Below are positions 36,001-43,091 of a DNA stretch of 64,000 nt, in pieces (positions within the stretch are counted from its first letter, which is position 1; every line of letters begins with the position of its first letter). Origin of the DNA: Mycobacterium bohemicum DSM 44277 (GTDB taxonomy: Bacteria; Actinomycetota; Actinomycetes; Mycobacteriales; Mycobacteriaceae); NCBI RefSeq assembly GCF_001053185.1, contig NZ_CSTD01000002.1:131577-195576 (forward strand). The letters are read 5' to 3'. A program made the translations under genes and the position numbers. Below the pieces are notes generated by a model. That model was not told where the DNA came from and searched no databases. It saw nothing but the letters and a program-made list of their open reading frames with translations.

Positions 36001-36884
36001 AACGCCTCTGCGATCTGCGGAGAGGACTGGTAAGTCGAGAACACGACCCGTGGTCCCGGCCGCCGCAGGAACCTGGCGATTTCGGCGGCGTCCGTGGTGA
36101 CGGGCACACCCAGCTCGCTGGTATGTGCAACGGCTTCGTCCTCGTTGCGGCCCACGGTTTGGTCGCTGCACACCGGCAGGGCTTCGAACGGCACCCTAGC
36201 GTTGACCTGCCAAACCTGGATCGTCTGCTTCAGCAAGGACAGCGAGGGGACTAGGACCAGCGTCCGCTCGGCGTCGAGCTTCTCCTTGATGAATAGAGAG
36301 GTCAAGGTCTTCCCTGTCCCGCACGCCATGATGAGCTGACCGCGATCCGACTTCGTGAACCCTTTCACCACATCGCGGATTGCCTCGCGCTGATGCTCTC
36401 TCGGCTTAGCTGGCTTCGGTCGCGACGACGGGCGCATGTCGAAGGGCTTGGTGCGCCAGTTCACCTCGGAGGTGAGAAGGTCGCTCAAGCCGACGAAGGC
36501 GACCTGCTTTTCCTGGTCGTTGATCGTCCGCCGTGCAACGTGGTGCAGCTTGTCGGTGGTGGCGATCAGCAGTCGGTAAGAGAACACCGCCCGCGAGGAC
36601 TCTGCCAGGAACTTGTCCACGTCTGCCTTAGTGACGGTGTTCTCGGGGGCATACGCCTTCGCCTGGATCGCCCACAGCCGCCCGTCGTGGTCTTCAGCGA
36701 CCAGGTCGATGCCAGCGTCGCCGCCCCACCGACCCGTCCACTCGTTCCACAACCACACCCTCCGCAAGGTGTTCTTGTACGTCGGGTCGTTGATGAGAAA
36801 CCACTTACAGACATGCTCGAACTGCTTGCCTCGGACCCTCGCGTCGGGATCGAGGCGGGCGAACAGGTCGCTGAATGTCGCCAC
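33060..36884 (-). CDS. Nuclease-helicase with nine tandem helicase-associated (HA) domains
   Basis: A 1274-residue protein in three parts. Residues 1-130 are a restriction-endonuclease-like domain with E23, GDAGID (D60) and QAK (Q74, K76), the Mrr-type PD-(D/E)xK pattern. Residues ~160-560 are an SF2 helicase: Walker A ACGTGKT (188-193), DEAH (309-312), TATPRYF and QAVGRAIRR. From ~655 to the end are nine ~67-residue repeats of the HA type, each with RVPQSYTVDGYRLGxW and LPGWTWD. The start is GTG 36884. Such proteins occur in defence-type cargo and may act on invading or damaged DNA; this role is inferred. It converges on the Fic module. Confidence 0.88.
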   Translation of the reverse strand: MATFSDLFARLDPDARVRGKQFEHVCKWFLINDPTYKNTLRRVWLWNEWTGRWGGDAGIDLVAEDHDGRLWAIQAKAYAPENTVTKADVDKFLAESSRAVFSYRLLIATTDKLHHVARRTINDQEKQVAFVGLSDLLTSEVNWRTKPFDMRPSSRPKPAKPREHQREAIRDVVKGFTKSDRGQLIMACGTGKTLTSLFIKEKLDAERTLVLVPSLSLLKQTIQVWQVNARVPFEALPVCSDQTVGRNEDEAVAHTSELGVPVTTDAAEIARFLRRPGPRVVFSTYQSSPQIAEAFALGRVPPFDLAVADEAHRVAGFESSDFSTVLDKTAIAARRRLFMTATPRYFTGRVLKAAQDADLEVASMDDQAKFGTVFYRLTFGEAIKRDLLTDYQVVVVGVDDAMYKEWAEKGTLVTRDGKKITDARTLAGQIGLAKAMRKYDLHRTISFHSRVARAREFAAEMHEVIQWMPARQRPKGLLWSSYASGEMTAGERHSRLQHLSRLDDGQRGLLTNARCLSEGVDVPTLDGVAFIDPRRSEVDIVQAVGRAIRRAPDKTIGTVVIPVFIDTDVDPEVALNDSAFKPVWDVIKALRSHNDELAEQLDELRRELGRQGQRPRLPGKIHLDLPARVGSDFALAFDVRLVEQTTASWEYWLGMMQRFVERHGHARVPQSYTVDGYRLGGWVGEQRTNYTEGTLKADRQRRLEDLPGWTWDRQADKWEQGFRRLLEYVERHGRARVPQSYTVDGYRLGSWCQLQRSNYAEGILEGDRKRRLKDLPGWTWDPRADDWEEGFSRLLDFVDRHGRARVPLSHTVDGYKLGQWVSVQRTRRDKGTLEADRQHRLQDLPGWTWQPRADQWEEGFERLLGYVDRHRHARVPRSCTVDGYRLGAWVNGQRNDYSHGTLDADRKRRLEELPGWTWDARAKQWEDGFRRLVDYVERNGDARIPVSYQVDGYPLGEWANMQRDKHFKGTLDKDHCARLEAVPGWVWSPLDAQWEARFRRLLVYIEAHGDSRVPQSYKADGYNLGNWVSIQRGKYAKGTLDPDRRQRLEELPTWTWTATDYDRAWEDGLRLLQEYMELHGDSLVPQSYVVDGYKLGSWATVQRHKHAKGILDTERERRLEALPGWFWDARAAEWEAAFGRLEGYVGRHGDAFVPQNYTVDGYKLGKWVNTQRVFRSRDRLDPERQRRLEALPGWTWDSRQAAWDKGFRYLQEYVKKNGHARVPQSYVVDGFRLGNWINMQRSNFSNGILEDDRRLRLEGLPGWSWPSRRSLAAL

Positions 36885-37076
36885 GGCGGGGATGCTAACT
36901 CACGGCTATCGCCGGTAGGAAGGACAACTGCGTCGAGTATATGGACGACCTGGTGGCCAAGCTCTGATCGCCACAGAGCCGGACCGCCGGTTTGCTCGCA
37001 TCCCGGCCGAATTTTGCCGCCTCAAAATAAAAGTGAGTTCCGCTACGGCACTCAGGCCCCAGGGGGCCTCCGATAT
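36885..37076. other. Short gene-free spacer
   Basis: About 190 bp upstream of the nuclease-helicase start (GTG 36884, reading leftward). It contains an AT-rich patch near 37020-37030, a possible promoter element, but no defined motif and no supported gene. Confidence 0.3.
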
Positions 37077-37418
37077 TTACGAGGTCGTGGTCGTATCTGG
37101 CGGATGGGCGATGTCGTGTAGCTCAGCTGCCAACTGTGCCTTCTCGAAATCGTCGAACCGGCCTAGGTCCTCGGAGTCGCCACTGTCGTTCTCGTCAGAG
37201 TCATCACCCTCGTTCTCCTCGGAGCTGTCACCGTCGTTGTCATCGGAGCGGCCAGCGTCGCCCAGTGTCAGCGCCCATACCTCGGTGATGTCCGCGGGAT
37301 CTCCGACTGGCCAAATCTCGTATGTCTTGCCGTTCGCTGCGGTGGCGTAGGCGAAATACCCGTCTTGGCGGACCCCGTTTACCGTCCGTGGCGGCAGCAG
37401 TCCCCACAACAGTGACAT
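37077..37418 (-). CDS. Unknown small protein with acidic linker
   Basis: A 113-residue protein from ATG 37418. Residues 1-52 form a compact domain (GYFAYATAANGKTYEIWPVG), followed by a very acidic Asp/Glu/Ser stretch (DDNDGDSSEENEGDDSDEND) and a short C-terminal helix (FEKAQLAAELHDIAHPP). No family is recognised. The acidic linker recalls DNA mimics or flexible tethers, but that is speculation. It lies alone between the nuclease-helicase and ParDE, on the helicase strand. Confidence 0.55.
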   Translation of the reverse strand: MSLLWGLLPPRTVNGVRQDGYFAYATAANGKTYEIWPVGDPADITEVWALTLGDAGRSDDNDGDSSEENEGDDSDENDSGDSEDLGRFDDFEKAQLAAELHDIAHPPDTTTTS

Positions 37419-37722
37419 GGTTGCCGCCCTTCAGGTATCACGGCGCCCTTGTGTTAGGTGCTTTCGCGCATCTCAAGGGTAGCCATTGAGGCGGTGCCGG
37501 CCGCGAGGAGGAGTTCAACGGCCGGCACAGAGTCGCCGCGGCGGCAATGCCCGGAATAGCGGAGGCCCGTGCGGCGACGCTCATGGCCCGAAGTATCGGT
37601 GACCGGGTAGGCCGCGTATACGCTCGGCGAGGCGAGGTTGCAGTTTGCGAGCGGTGCAATTCCCTTCGGATTCCGTGCGCCGGTGGCATCTTGGACCGTG
37701 ACACCCGGCCACCTACGGCGAA
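37419..37722. other. Gene-free stretch ahead of parDE
   Basis: About 300 bp without a convincing gene. The open frames here (for example 37547-37747) are Arg/Cys-rich and do not look like proteins. It probably carries the parDE promoter near its right end, just before the palindromic operator. Confidence 0.35.
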
Positions 37723-37741
37723 GATACCAATAGTTGGTATC
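37723..37741. promoter_or_regulatory. Palindromic operator of parDE
   Basis: GATACCAA-TAG-TTGGTATC is a perfect inverted repeat with 8-bp arms and a 3-bp centre. It ends 9 bp before the parD start, where ribbon-helix-helix ParD proteins normally bind to repress their own operon. Confidence 0.75.
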
Positions 37742-37750
37742 ATCTGATGT

Positions 37751-38002
37751 GTGGGTAAGAATACGTCCTTCAGCCTCGATGAGCATTACAGCGCGTTCAT
37801 CGAGGAGGAGGTGGCGTCGGGCCGTTACCGCTCGGCCAGCGACGTCGTGCGTTCTGCTCTGCGGTTGCTTGAGGATCGTGAGACCCGGCTGCGCGCATTG
37901 CGCCAGGCACTCGACGCCGGCGAACGAAGCGGTGAGCCGACACAATTCGACTTCGATGAGTTCGTTGCGCGCAAGCGAGCTGAGCAACCTCGCCGCCGGT
38001 GA
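37751..38002 (+). CDS. parD: ParD-family antitoxin
   Basis: An 83-residue protein from GTG 37751. The N-terminus KNTSFSLDEHYSAFIEEEV followed by GRYRSASDVVRSALRLLE is the ribbon-helix-helix DNA-binding domain. The C-terminal tail (ERSGEPTQFDFDEFVARKRA) is the flexible toxin-neutralising part. It overlaps the toxin gene by 4 bp (GTGA) and is preceded by a palindrome that it should bind to autorepress. The pair lies just inside attR and likely keeps the element from being lost. Confidence 0.93.
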   Translation: MGKNTSFSLDEHYSAFIEEEVASGRYRSASDVVRSALRLLEDRETRLRALRQALDAGERSGEPTQFDFDEFVARKRAEQPRRR

Positions 38003-38295
38003 ACCGGTATGTACTTTCGCCCGCCGCCCGCGCCGACCTGGAACAGATCTGGGATTACTCCCGTGAGCGCTGGGATGACGATCAGGCCGAGGAATACGTG
38101 CGCGAAATCCACCACGCGATCGAACGAGTCGTGGACAACCCGACGATCGGACCGGCCTGCGACGAACTCCGCCCCGGCTACCGGAAGCACGCTGTTGGAT
38201 CGCACACGCTTTACTGCCGGATTGTTAGCGGCGCCGCGATCAATGTGGTGCGCATACTCCACCAACGGATGGATGTCGACCGGCACTTCGACTGA
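37999..38295 (+). CDS. parE: ParE-family toxin
   Basis: A 98-residue RelE/ParE-fold protein from GTG 37999. The signatures are LSPAARADLEQIWDYSRERW at the N-terminus and GPACDELRPGYRKHAVGSHT followed by VVRILHQRMDVDRHF at the end, the typical ParE pattern. ParE toxins poison DNA gyrase. It is coupled to parD by a 4-bp overlap. It is the last gene before attR. Confidence 0.93.
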   Translation: MNRYVLSPAARADLEQIWDYSRERWDDDQAEEYVREIHHAIERVVDNPTIGPACDELRPGYRKHAVGSHTLYCRIVSGAAINVVRILHQRMDVDRHFD

Positions 38296-38414
38296 CTCAT
38301 ACAGCGAGATGCCGCAACCAAGACGGCGAGAACCTAAACTGCAGGATCTCGCGCCGCGCTTCAAAACCCTCACGGCTGACTCCCAACAGACTTCAAATTT
38401 GAAGCGATGCCTAA

Positions 38415-38459
38415 GTTGTCACGGCATTGTCACAACTTGTGTGACACACCTGCGTCACG
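38415..38459. promoter_or_regulatory. Arm-type integrase site candidates beside attR
   Basis: TTGTCAC repeats at 38416 and 38427, then GTGACAC (38441) and GTCAC (38454). The AGTTGTCACGG-ATTGTCACAAC arrangement is nearly the same as that beside attL (15943, 15953) and beside the internal core (19011, 19021). Matching short repeats on both sides of the core are what arm-binding integrases need. Confidence 0.55.
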
Positions 38460-38547
38460 ACGGGACATCGCGAGACGGTTTGCGCAGGTGAGAAGTACTT
38501 GTCCAGACACCGCGGGATACCCTGAAACAACCTGAAAGCACGCCGTT

Positions 38548-38597
38548 TCTGACTACGGATCAGAAGGTTAGGGGTTCGAATCCCTTCGGGCGCGCTT
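38548..38597 (+). other. attR core of the integrated element
   Basis: A fifty-base perfect copy of the tRNA-Arg(ACG) 3' half at 15848-15897, without the 5' half. It marks the right end of the integrated DNA; everything between the two copies (about 22.7 kb) is excisable in principle. Confidence 0.92.
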
Positions 38598-38612
38598 GGA
38601 AATTGTATGACG

Positions 38613-38699
38613 TCGGGTGATGGTTGACATTTCTACTTCGGGTGATGCCTGACGTTGTTTCGGGTGATGCTTGACAGTTACTTCGGCTGATCCTTGACA
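38613..38699. repeat. Four tandem imperfect 17-bp repeats at an IS end
   Basis: TCGGGTGATGnTTGACA-like units start at 38613, 38638, 38660 and 38683 (spacing 25, 22, 23). They lie directly before a decayed IS481-like transposase start, so they are probably transposase-binding sites at the left terminus of that insertion sequence. Confidence 0.6.
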
Positions 38700-38707
38700 C
38701 TCCCTGG

Positions 38708-38869
38708 ATGAGGGAGTTAACCGTGGCTGAGCAGCGGTATCAGGCTGTGATGTCGGTCATTAAGGATGGAGGCGATTTGGCAGGTCGCCGAGAAGTACGG
38801 GGCGTCGCGCGAGACGCTGCACTCATGGTTGGCCCGCTATGAGGCTTCGGACCTTGATGGCTTAGGACC
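38708..38869 (+). pseudogene. N-terminal remnant of an IS481-like transposase, frameshifted
   Basis: ATG 38708 opens MRELTVAEQRYQAVMSVIKD, the usual start of IS481-type transposases. After about 20 codons the frame shifts, and the next frame continues with VAEKYGASRETLHSWLARYE, the expected helix-turn-helix. Homology ends near LDGLG (about 38869). The catalytic DDE domain is absent. The second frame runs on into the following lipoprotein gene, making an artificial fusion frame from 38766. Confidence 0.75.
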
Positions 38870-39023
38870 GTTCGGCACCTACGGTGAGAGCGGCACGCTA
38901 CATACTCCAAACCGCAGGGGCGGGTTTCCTCGGAGCAGTTCCGCAATATCGTGGCGGTGTGACTCGCTGCGGAATAAAATGCCGAATGTCCCAATCGGTC
39001 TGCCGCGTGATACGAGGGAAATC

Positions 39024-40925
39024 ATGTTCAACTTATTCCGGAGCAGACTGTCGGCAGCGGCGATTATCTTCGCTTTCACCGTTGCTGCATGCTGCTCGCC
39101 TTCCGAACCGGCAGATACCTGTATGGTCCCCTCCGCTGGCGACACGGATTCGGATCAGGGCATGGACGCCATGGCGATGTCGACCGAGGCCTGTCCCTTG
39201 GTGAAACTGACCAAGAACGATCCTGATCCGCCGCTGTATCCTTACATCGGAAGCGCGCATTGGCACGTGCCGTGGGCGCAAGACTATTTTGATCAGGGCT
39301 TGCGCTTCTACTTCGCTTTCAACAACCGCGAATCCTATCGCGCATTCCGCAAAGCGGCCCACGAGGCCGAGGACAACAGAATTCCTTGCTCAGCATGTTA
39401 TTGGGCCCAAGCGCTGGTGCTCGGAGTAGACCTTAATATGCCGAAAGAATTGGAGCCCGACCGAGAAGCGGCCAATGACGCGCTCCGCCACGCCAGCAAA
39501 GAAAATCCGAGTCCCGAAGACTGGGAAATCATTCAGGCTTTGTTCGAACGCTATCAAGATTGTAATAAGTCTGACAGTGCCAGAAGATGCCAGAATATTC
39601 GCAACCTCGCCTATTATGACGGGATGACAAGAGTGCTGAAAGAGTTCGGCAGCGATGACCCGAACCTGATCACGCTCTTTGCGGACTCTGCCATGAACAT
39701 AACACCATGGGCTTATTGGAAAGACGGAAATCCAGTCGATGGGCGAATCGTGGAGACACAGAATTACCTCAAGAAGGCTTTGAGCATCGTCCAATACCCG
39801 CGAAACGAAGGGCCCATCCACTGGTATATCCACTTGATGGAGCAGTCGCGCACGCCGGATGCGGCTAAGGAATACGCAGACTTGTTGGCGCCATTGGCGC
39901 CAAACGCCGGCCATCTGGTTCACATGCCGTCACATATCTATTACCGCATGGGAGACATGCAAAACGCAATTAGGGCCAACAAAGAAGCGACCGAAGCGGA
40001 CGAAAGATATTTTGCGACAGAGCCGGATTTGTATCGCCCTGACGGTGACCGCTACAGATACGGATATTATCTCCACAATATTAATTTTGTACTCGCAGCC
40101 GCAGCTTTGAGTGGCGACAAAGACCAGGATATCGACCGTTATTCGGAGAAGCTGCTTCGATCGTTGCCGGACAAAGCGAACGGATTCCGCGCGGATGTAT
40201 ACAGATCTGCCTACTACCTCGCAAAAATCAATTTTTCCAGCACAAGCGGTATCCGCAAATTCCCGCCACCGAACCCCATCGCTCAGCAACCGCTGGCGAA
40301 CATTGCCTACGATTTTGCCCAACTGATGGCGGATATCTGGGATGGAAATAATTCCAAGCCGGCGATCGACAAATTAGACGCCGACGTTGCCAAGTATCGT
40401 AGGTACGCATCTGACCAGGGCAAACAGAACGCAAGCTGCGATATTGGGCTCAACCCCCCGAAACCCGAACTGTGTCTTGCCGCGATCCTTAGTAACCTGG
40501 GGCACGCGCGGGTGGAGGCTTCGAGAGCCAATTGGGAGGCTGCGGTTGCCGATGCGGACCGCGCTGTCAAAGTCCAAGATGCCCTGCCCTATGACGAGCC
40601 GCCCTTATGGCCTTACCCGGCGCGCCAGACTCAGGCCTCGATTTTGATCCGGAAGGCCATCGCTGAAGGCCCGACGACACCCCCGGGCGCAAAGGATCTG
40701 GGGACGGCCAAGGACCTGCTGTTGAAGAGCCTCAACGCAGGCAGGGGCGACGACCCCGGCCAAATCCCGACGGGGACTTATCCCGGAAACGGCTGGGCCT
40801 ATTACGGGCTGCTGGAGATCGCGACGCGAGACGGATCCCCCGAGAACGTTGTCAACAATGCCAGAGCAGACCTTGTCAACCATTGGTTCGGAGCCGCCGA
40901 GTTCCAACAGCTCGATCGCCTATAG
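39024..40925 (+). CDS. TPR-repeat lipoprotein, probably horizontally acquired
   Basis: A 633-residue protein from ATG 39024, chosen because it gives a signal peptide with lipobox (SAAAIIFAFTVAACCS, Cys near residue 20). A longer frame from 38766 only adds IS remnant sequence. The mature part has TPR-type repeats: DQGLRFYFAFNNRESYRAFR, CYWAQALVLGVDLNM, and HMPSHIYYRMGDMQNAIRAN. This long TPR family is common in proteobacteria. Base composition is clearly more AT-rich than the neighbours and uses AAA/ATT codons rare in mycobacteria, which suggests transfer. Function is unknown; it should sit on the outer face of the inner membrane. Confidence 0.8.
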   Translation: MFNLFRSRLSAAAIIFAFTVAACCSPSEPADTCMVPSAGDTDSDQGMDAMAMSTEACPLVKLTKNDPDPPLYPYIGSAHWHVPWAQDYFDQGLRFYFAFNNRESYRAFRKAAHEAEDNRIPCSACYWAQALVLGVDLNMPKELEPDREAANDALRHASKENPSPEDWEIIQALFERYQDCNKSDSARRCQNIRNLAYYDGMTRVLKEFGSDDPNLITLFADSAMNITPWAYWKDGNPVDGRIVETQNYLKKALSIVQYPRNEGPIHWYIHLMEQSRTPDAAKEYADLLAPLAPNAGHLVHMPSHIYYRMGDMQNAIRANKEATEADERYFATEPDLYRPDGDRYRYGYYLHNINFVLAAAALSGDKDQDIDRYSEKLLRSLPDKANGFRADVYRSAYYLAKINFSSTSGIRKFPPPNPIAQQPLANIAYDFAQLMADIWDGNNSKPAIDKLDADVAKYRRYASDQGKQNASCDIGLNPPKPELCLAAILSNLGHARVEASRANWEAAVADADRAVKVQDALPYDEPPLWPYPARQTQASILIRKAIAEGPTTPPGAKDLGTAKDLLLKSLNAGRGDDPGQIPTGTYPGNGWAYYGLLEIATRDGSPENVVNNARADLVNHWFGAAEFQQLDRL

Positions 40926-41047
40926 GTAAGCGCATGCGCGCCGCTGCGCACGCCGAAGGTGTCGATGAATAAACCAGCTTTTCCGATTGCAACGGTGCTG
41001 CCCATCGAGCACATTCATGGCTTCGAAGCTGGACACCCATTTCGGGG

Positions 41048-41785
41048 TTACCCCTGCCCCGGCAGGGCCGGCAGCCCATGTTCGATGCCCTGCAGGTCGC
41101 CTTGGATGCGCTGCAGATCGCGGTCGATGTTCTGCATGTCGGTGAGAGCACCCTCAACCGCCGGCTGCATCGGCTGCACGCTCGCACCTTCGTACTGAGG
41201 GCAATACGAGACCACCGCACCGGCGGTGAAGTTGGCGCTTTGCGTGGCGTCCCAGACCGTGGTGCGCTGCACGAAGCCGATGGCCTCGGTGAGGTTCGGT
41301 CGGTTCGCGAGGAAGTCGCACACGGCGTGCCCGTGGGTCGTCGCGTATTCGTTGCTGGGCACCGGGACGCCGTTGCGCTTCAGCACATTGATGAACACGG
41401 TGTCGACGATGTCGGCGGGCGGCGCCTGTGCCCTCGGCGCGGCGGGCGCGGGTGGCACGGGTGGCGCGCTCGACGGCGGGCTCCGCGTCGCGAACATCAC
41501 CACGCACACGGCCGCGACCGCTATCAGGGACAGCGGTAGGACGGCGAGGGGGCCGAAGCGCAGCAGCAACCCCTTGCGCCGGAACGTCGCGCGTCGCGGA
41601 GCAACGGCGCGGTTCTCGCGCGCTTCGAGCACCGCCGTTTTTGCGGACGCCGGCCGGTGGCCCAGGCGCTCGTCGAGCAGTTCGTCGAGCTGCTGGGACG
41701 ACGGCTGACCGCCTTGCTCGAGGATTGACCGGCGGTGCAGGGCGATGAGCCGCAATTCCGAGTCGATCGTCTCGCGATCGCGCAT
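41048..41785 (-). CDS. DUF732-type membrane-anchored secreted protein
   Basis: A 245-residue protein from ATG 41785 (an upstream ATG at 41869 is less likely). Residues ~76-100 form one membrane helix (LLLRFGPLAVLPLSLIAVAA). A Pro-rich linker follows. The outer domain (residues ~125-215) has FINVLKRNGVPVPSNEYATT, a Cys in HAVCDFLANRP and a second in VVSYCPQYEG, the DUF732 pattern with one disulfide. A short coiled coil ends the protein (DMQNIDRDLQRIQGDLQGIE). DUF732 proteins are abundant in mycobacteria and of unknown role. It is alone on the minus strand after the foreign block. Confidence 0.8.
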   Translation of the reverse strand: MRDRETIDSELRLIALHRRSILEQGGQPSSQQLDELLDERLGHRPASAKTAVLEARENRAVAPRRATFRRKGLLLRFGPLAVLPLSLIAVAAVCVVMFATRSPPSSAPPVPPAPAAPRAQAPPADIVDTVFINVLKRNGVPVPSNEYATTHGHAVCDFLANRPNLTEAIGFVQRTTVWDATQSANFTAGAVVSYCPQYEGASVQPMQPAVEGALTDMQNIDRDLQRIQGDLQGIEHGLPALPGQG

Positions 41786-41843
41786 CTTCCCAGTGTGAAG
41801 GCGTCGCGAGGTTGTCACAAGTGAGGGCTCTCGGGGGCCACGG

Positions 41844-42470
41844 TCAGCCGGCGAGCGGCGTCCAGTCATCCCAGGACTCGGCGAAGTCGAGGGTCGATTG
41901 CTGGATTCGTGCGGTGCTGATGATGGCCCGGAAGTGGTCTTGCCAACCCCACCACAGGCAGATGGGGAAGACGTGCTGGTACCAGCTCAGCTGATAGCCG
42001 TCGGGGATGACCTCGCCCTTGTTCTCGGGTGCGAACACCGCCACCGCCAGCAGCCCGATCGCCGCCGCGGCGGGGAGTTGGATTTTCCCGTTGCGCCAGA
42101 CGTGCAGGCTCAACGGGCGGGGTCCGTGCGGGGTCAATTCGAAGCCGTTGGGCAGTTCGTCCTCGTGGCCGTGCGCATAACGATGCACTCCGAACAGGAC
42201 GTCGGCGATGTCGGGGCGACCGTCGGGCAGGTCCGATTGCACCGCGATCGGAAAGCGGGTCTGCACGAGGTCGACTTCCGGTGCCGCCATCAACCCGAAA
42301 ATGTCGAGCGCATCGCGGATGGTGCGCTTGAACCGCGTGGCCACGCCCAGTTGGGGATACCGCTTCTTGGCGGTGGCGTCGACAGCGTTGCCGGCATGCA
42401 CCATCGCCTCGTCCCACTGCTTCAATTCCCACTGGTCCAGCGAGCGCATGACGGAGTTGGCCACTTCCAC
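41844..42470 (-). CDS. Unknown conserved soluble protein
   Basis: A 208-residue protein from ATG 42470 with no signal peptide. It begins DQWELKQWDEAMVHAGNAVD, has a central VHRYAHGHEDELPNGFEL stretch, and near the end a Trp-rich motif WYQHVFPICLWWGWQDHF. The many Trp and the mixed alpha/beta pattern suggest an enzyme-like fold, but I recognise no family. It overlaps no neighbour; the upstream DUF732-type gene is transcribed in the same direction, with 58 bp between the stop of this gene and its start. Confidence 0.65.
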   Translation of the reverse strand: MEVANSVMRSLDQWELKQWDEAMVHAGNAVDATAKKRYPQLGVATRFKRTIRDALDIFGLMAAPEVDLVQTRFPIAVQSDLPDGRPDIADVLFGVHRYAHGHEDELPNGFELTPHGPRPLSLHVWRNGKIQLPAAAAIGLLAVAVFAPENKGEVIPDGYQLSWYQHVFPICLWWGWQDHFRAIISTARIQQSTLDFAESWDDWTPLAG

Positions 42471-42497
42471 GGATGAAGGGTAGCCCTCCGGGCGAGG

Positions 42498-43001
42498 CTA
42501 GGGGCGGGGTTGGAAGGGTTGGAAGGGCCGTCGCGGCGGGACCGTCACGGTCTGGGTCACCGTGCTGGTGTCGGTGGTCGGCGGGACGGTCGTCGTCCCG
42601 GTGTCAGTGGTCGGCGGGACGGTCGTCGTGCCGGTGTCGGTGCTCGGGGGAGGGACCGTCTCGGTGACCGTTTGCGTCGGCTCCCCGCCGCCCCCTCCAC
42701 CGTGGTGACGGGGGGCCTCGGTGGTCGTCGTGGTGGCCACCGTCGTGGTGGTCGGAGCCGTCGTCGTGGTGGTCGCGGCGGGCGCGTGTCCCGGCGAACC
42801 GGACACCAGTTTGACCACCGCGAAGGCCACCGCGGCGAGCACGATCACGCCGACCGCTCCGGCCGCCACGAGCGCCGCCGGCCGGCGGTACCAGGGCTGC
42901 CGGGGCTCAGGCGGCTCGGGCGCCTGGTCGTAGTAACCGCCATAACGCGCGGCCTGGGTGGGCTCGGAGTAGTAGTCGGGTTCTTCGGGATAGGGCGGCA
43001 C
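42498..43001 (-). CDS. Proline/tyrosine-rich membrane protein with Thr-rich tail
   Basis: A 167-residue protein from GTG 43001. The cytoplasmic N-terminus is Pro/Tyr-rich (PPYPEEPDYYSEPTQAARYG). One membrane helix follows (RRPAALVAAGAVGVIVLAAV). The outer part is low-complexity, with Thr/Pro repeats (TTTTTAPTTTTVATTTTTEA; TVPPTTDTGTTTVPPTTDTG), likely a wall-spanning or glycosylated tether. Such proteins are common in actinobacterial envelopes. The Thr repeats at DNA level are GTCGTGGT-like and prone to slippage. An upstream ATG (43079) would add 26 Arg-rich residues and is not favoured. Confidence 0.7.
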   Translation of the reverse strand: MPPYPEEPDYYSEPTQAARYGGYYDQAPEPPEPRQPWYRRPAALVAAGAVGVIVLAAVAFAVVKLVSGSPGHAPAATTTTTAPTTTTVATTTTTEAPRHHGGGGGGEPTQTVTETVPPPSTDTGTTTVPPTTDTGTTTVPPTTDTSTVTQTVTVPPRRPFQPFQPRP

Positions 43002-43091
43002 GACAGAAGATGTTAATCGGCGAGTCCGGGCGCCGTTCCGGGCGCCGGCGCGCTCCTGCGCTCGGCGCTCGAAAGGCATTGGGAAAAGCCC

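Noticed and set aside
15898..38547. Complete prophage
   Set aside because: No capsid, tail, terminase or lysis genes are present; relaxase, Rep-type and toxin-antitoxin genes fit a mobilizable element instead.
38766..39023. Transposase-like N-terminus on the TPR lipoprotein
   Set aside because: The in-frame fusion is accidental; the lipoprotein signal peptide begins at ATG 39024 and the upstream part is IS remnant.
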